This document shows positions 63,472 to 64,000 of a stretch of 64,000 bases of DNA, one piece after another. Each line of letters opens with the position of its first letter. Position 1 is the stretch's first letter. Location of the stretch: contig NZ_SACN01000001.1 in NCBI RefSeq assembly GCF_004005865.1, positions 1,054,001 through 1,118,000 on the forward strand, written 5' to 3'. The translations under genes and the position numbers were made by a program. The notes under the pieces were generated by a model. That model did not search any database, was not told where the DNA came from, and saw nothing but the letters and a program-made list of their open reading frames with translations. The DNA is from Sphingomonas crocodyli (GTDB lineage: Bacteria; Pseudomonadota; Alphaproteobacteria; Sphingomonadales; Sphingomonadaceae).

Positions 63472-64000
63472 TCGGACGGAGCGATGACGCCGCCGTTTAT
63501 CCGCGGCCGTTGCTTGCCTGGCTCAGCGTCGCGATCCTCTTCATCCTCTATATTCGCTCGCTGGCCGATCGCTATCTGATCGCGCTCGTCGTCGATCCGA
63601 TCAAGCAAGGTGTCGGGCTTACCGATTTCGAGATCAGCCTGCTGCAAGGCCCGGCCTTTGCCGTCCTCTACTGCCTGTTCGCCATTCCGGTCGGGCTGGC
63701 GCTCGATCGTTACAGCCGCCGCTGGGTGCTGTTCTTCTCGGTGATCGTCTGGAGCATCGGTGCGGCGGGATGCGGATTCGCGTCGACTTTCCTCGCGTTG
63801 GCCGTCGCCCGCGCGCTGGTCGGCGGGGGCGAATCCGGTTTTTCGACCGGCGCTTATTCGATCATCGGCGACAGCTTCCCGCCGGACCGCCTTTCGCTCG
63901 CCATGTCGATCTTCGTCATGGGGGCGATCATGGGGGCGGGGATCGTGTTCCTGCTCGGCGGGCCGTTTGTCGAGTTCGTGCTGGCGGGCGGCGTCGCATC
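63468..64000 (+). CDS. MFS transporter, N-terminal part (runs off the window edge)
   Basis: About 177 residues are visible, with spans from LLAWLSVAILFILYIRSLAD on. DRYLIALVVDPIKQGVGLTD and LDRYSRRWVLFF match the other two MFS carriers in the window (Spinster-like group). The GTG overlapping the leader stop is used; two further GTGs lie 3 and 9 bases upstream in frame. It probably carries a hydrophobic catabolic substrate. The C-terminal half is outside the window. Confidence 0.75.
   Translation, partial: MIGRSDDAAVYPRPLLAWLSVAILFILYIRSLADRYLIALVVDPIKQGVGLTDFEISLLQGPAFAVLYCLFAIPVGLALDRYSRRWVLFFSVIVWSIGAAGCGFASTFLALAVARALVGGGESGFSTGAYSIIGDSFPPDRLSLAMSIFVMGAIMGAGIVFLLGGPFVEFVLAGGVA

Overview
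The window is a GC-rich chromosomal segment that most resembles a sphingomonad alphaproteobacterium (Sphingomonas, Rhizorhabdus, Novosphingobium or Sphingobium type). This is inferred from dense catabolic islands, a TonB-dependent receptor next to a LuxR regulator, many SDR, acyl-CoA dehydrogenase and amidohydrolase paralogues, and palindromic intergenic repeats of several families. No rRNA, tRNA, CRISPR array or insertion sequence was recognised, and no gene-free stretch exceeds 300 bases.

Left part (1-32.4 kb). This is a patchwork of catabolic genes with local regulators. It opens with a truncated acyl-CoA dehydrogenase divergent from an amidohydrolase. An AraC regulator then faces an operon of a KstD-like ketosteroid dehydrogenase, a crotonase-fold hydrolase and a LysR regulator. 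A long minus-strand run (18.2 down to 7.9 kb) holds an AtuA-family protein, a Coq4-like protein, a TauD-type dioxygenase, an amidohydrolase, an MFS carrier, a FadD3-like CoA ligase, two SDRs and another amidohydrolase. Further on are a second CoA ligase with a SnoaL-like partner, another amidohydrolase, a TetR regulator with a divergent SDR, a LuxR regulator with its TonB receptor, and a luciferase-like monooxygenase with LysR and SDR genes.

Centre (32.6-45.4 kb). A compact 14-gene plus-strand operon, mostly with overlapping start and stop codons, encodes what looks like steroid C/D-ring (HIP) degradation: IpdA, IpdB, an extra enoyl-CoA hydratase, IpdC, EchA20, two pairs of large and small acyl-CoA dehydrogenase subunits, FadA6 thiolase, a PaaY-like protein, an SDR, IpdF and a MaoC hydratase. 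With the FadD3-like ligase and KstD-like enzyme it supports growth on steroids or a related terpenoid. Ring A/B meta-cleavage genes are not in the window.

Right part (45.6-64 kb). A complete potassium-uptake operon kdpFABCDE, preceded by an extra 27-residue membrane micropeptide, separates the steroid operon from a second Coq4-like gene. Next come a Tat-exported prolyl oligopeptidase divergent from a Tat-exported class V aminotransferase, a His-rich coiled-coil exported protein, a Baeyer-Villiger-type flavin monooxygenase, two luciferase-like monooxygenases behind a palindromic operator, and a truncated MFS carrier.

The parts most worth follow-up are the two Coq4-like proteins in catabolic settings, the AtuA/Coq4/TauD/amidohydrolase cassette, a conserved promoter element shared by three transcription units, and a TetR-like operator linking two loci.
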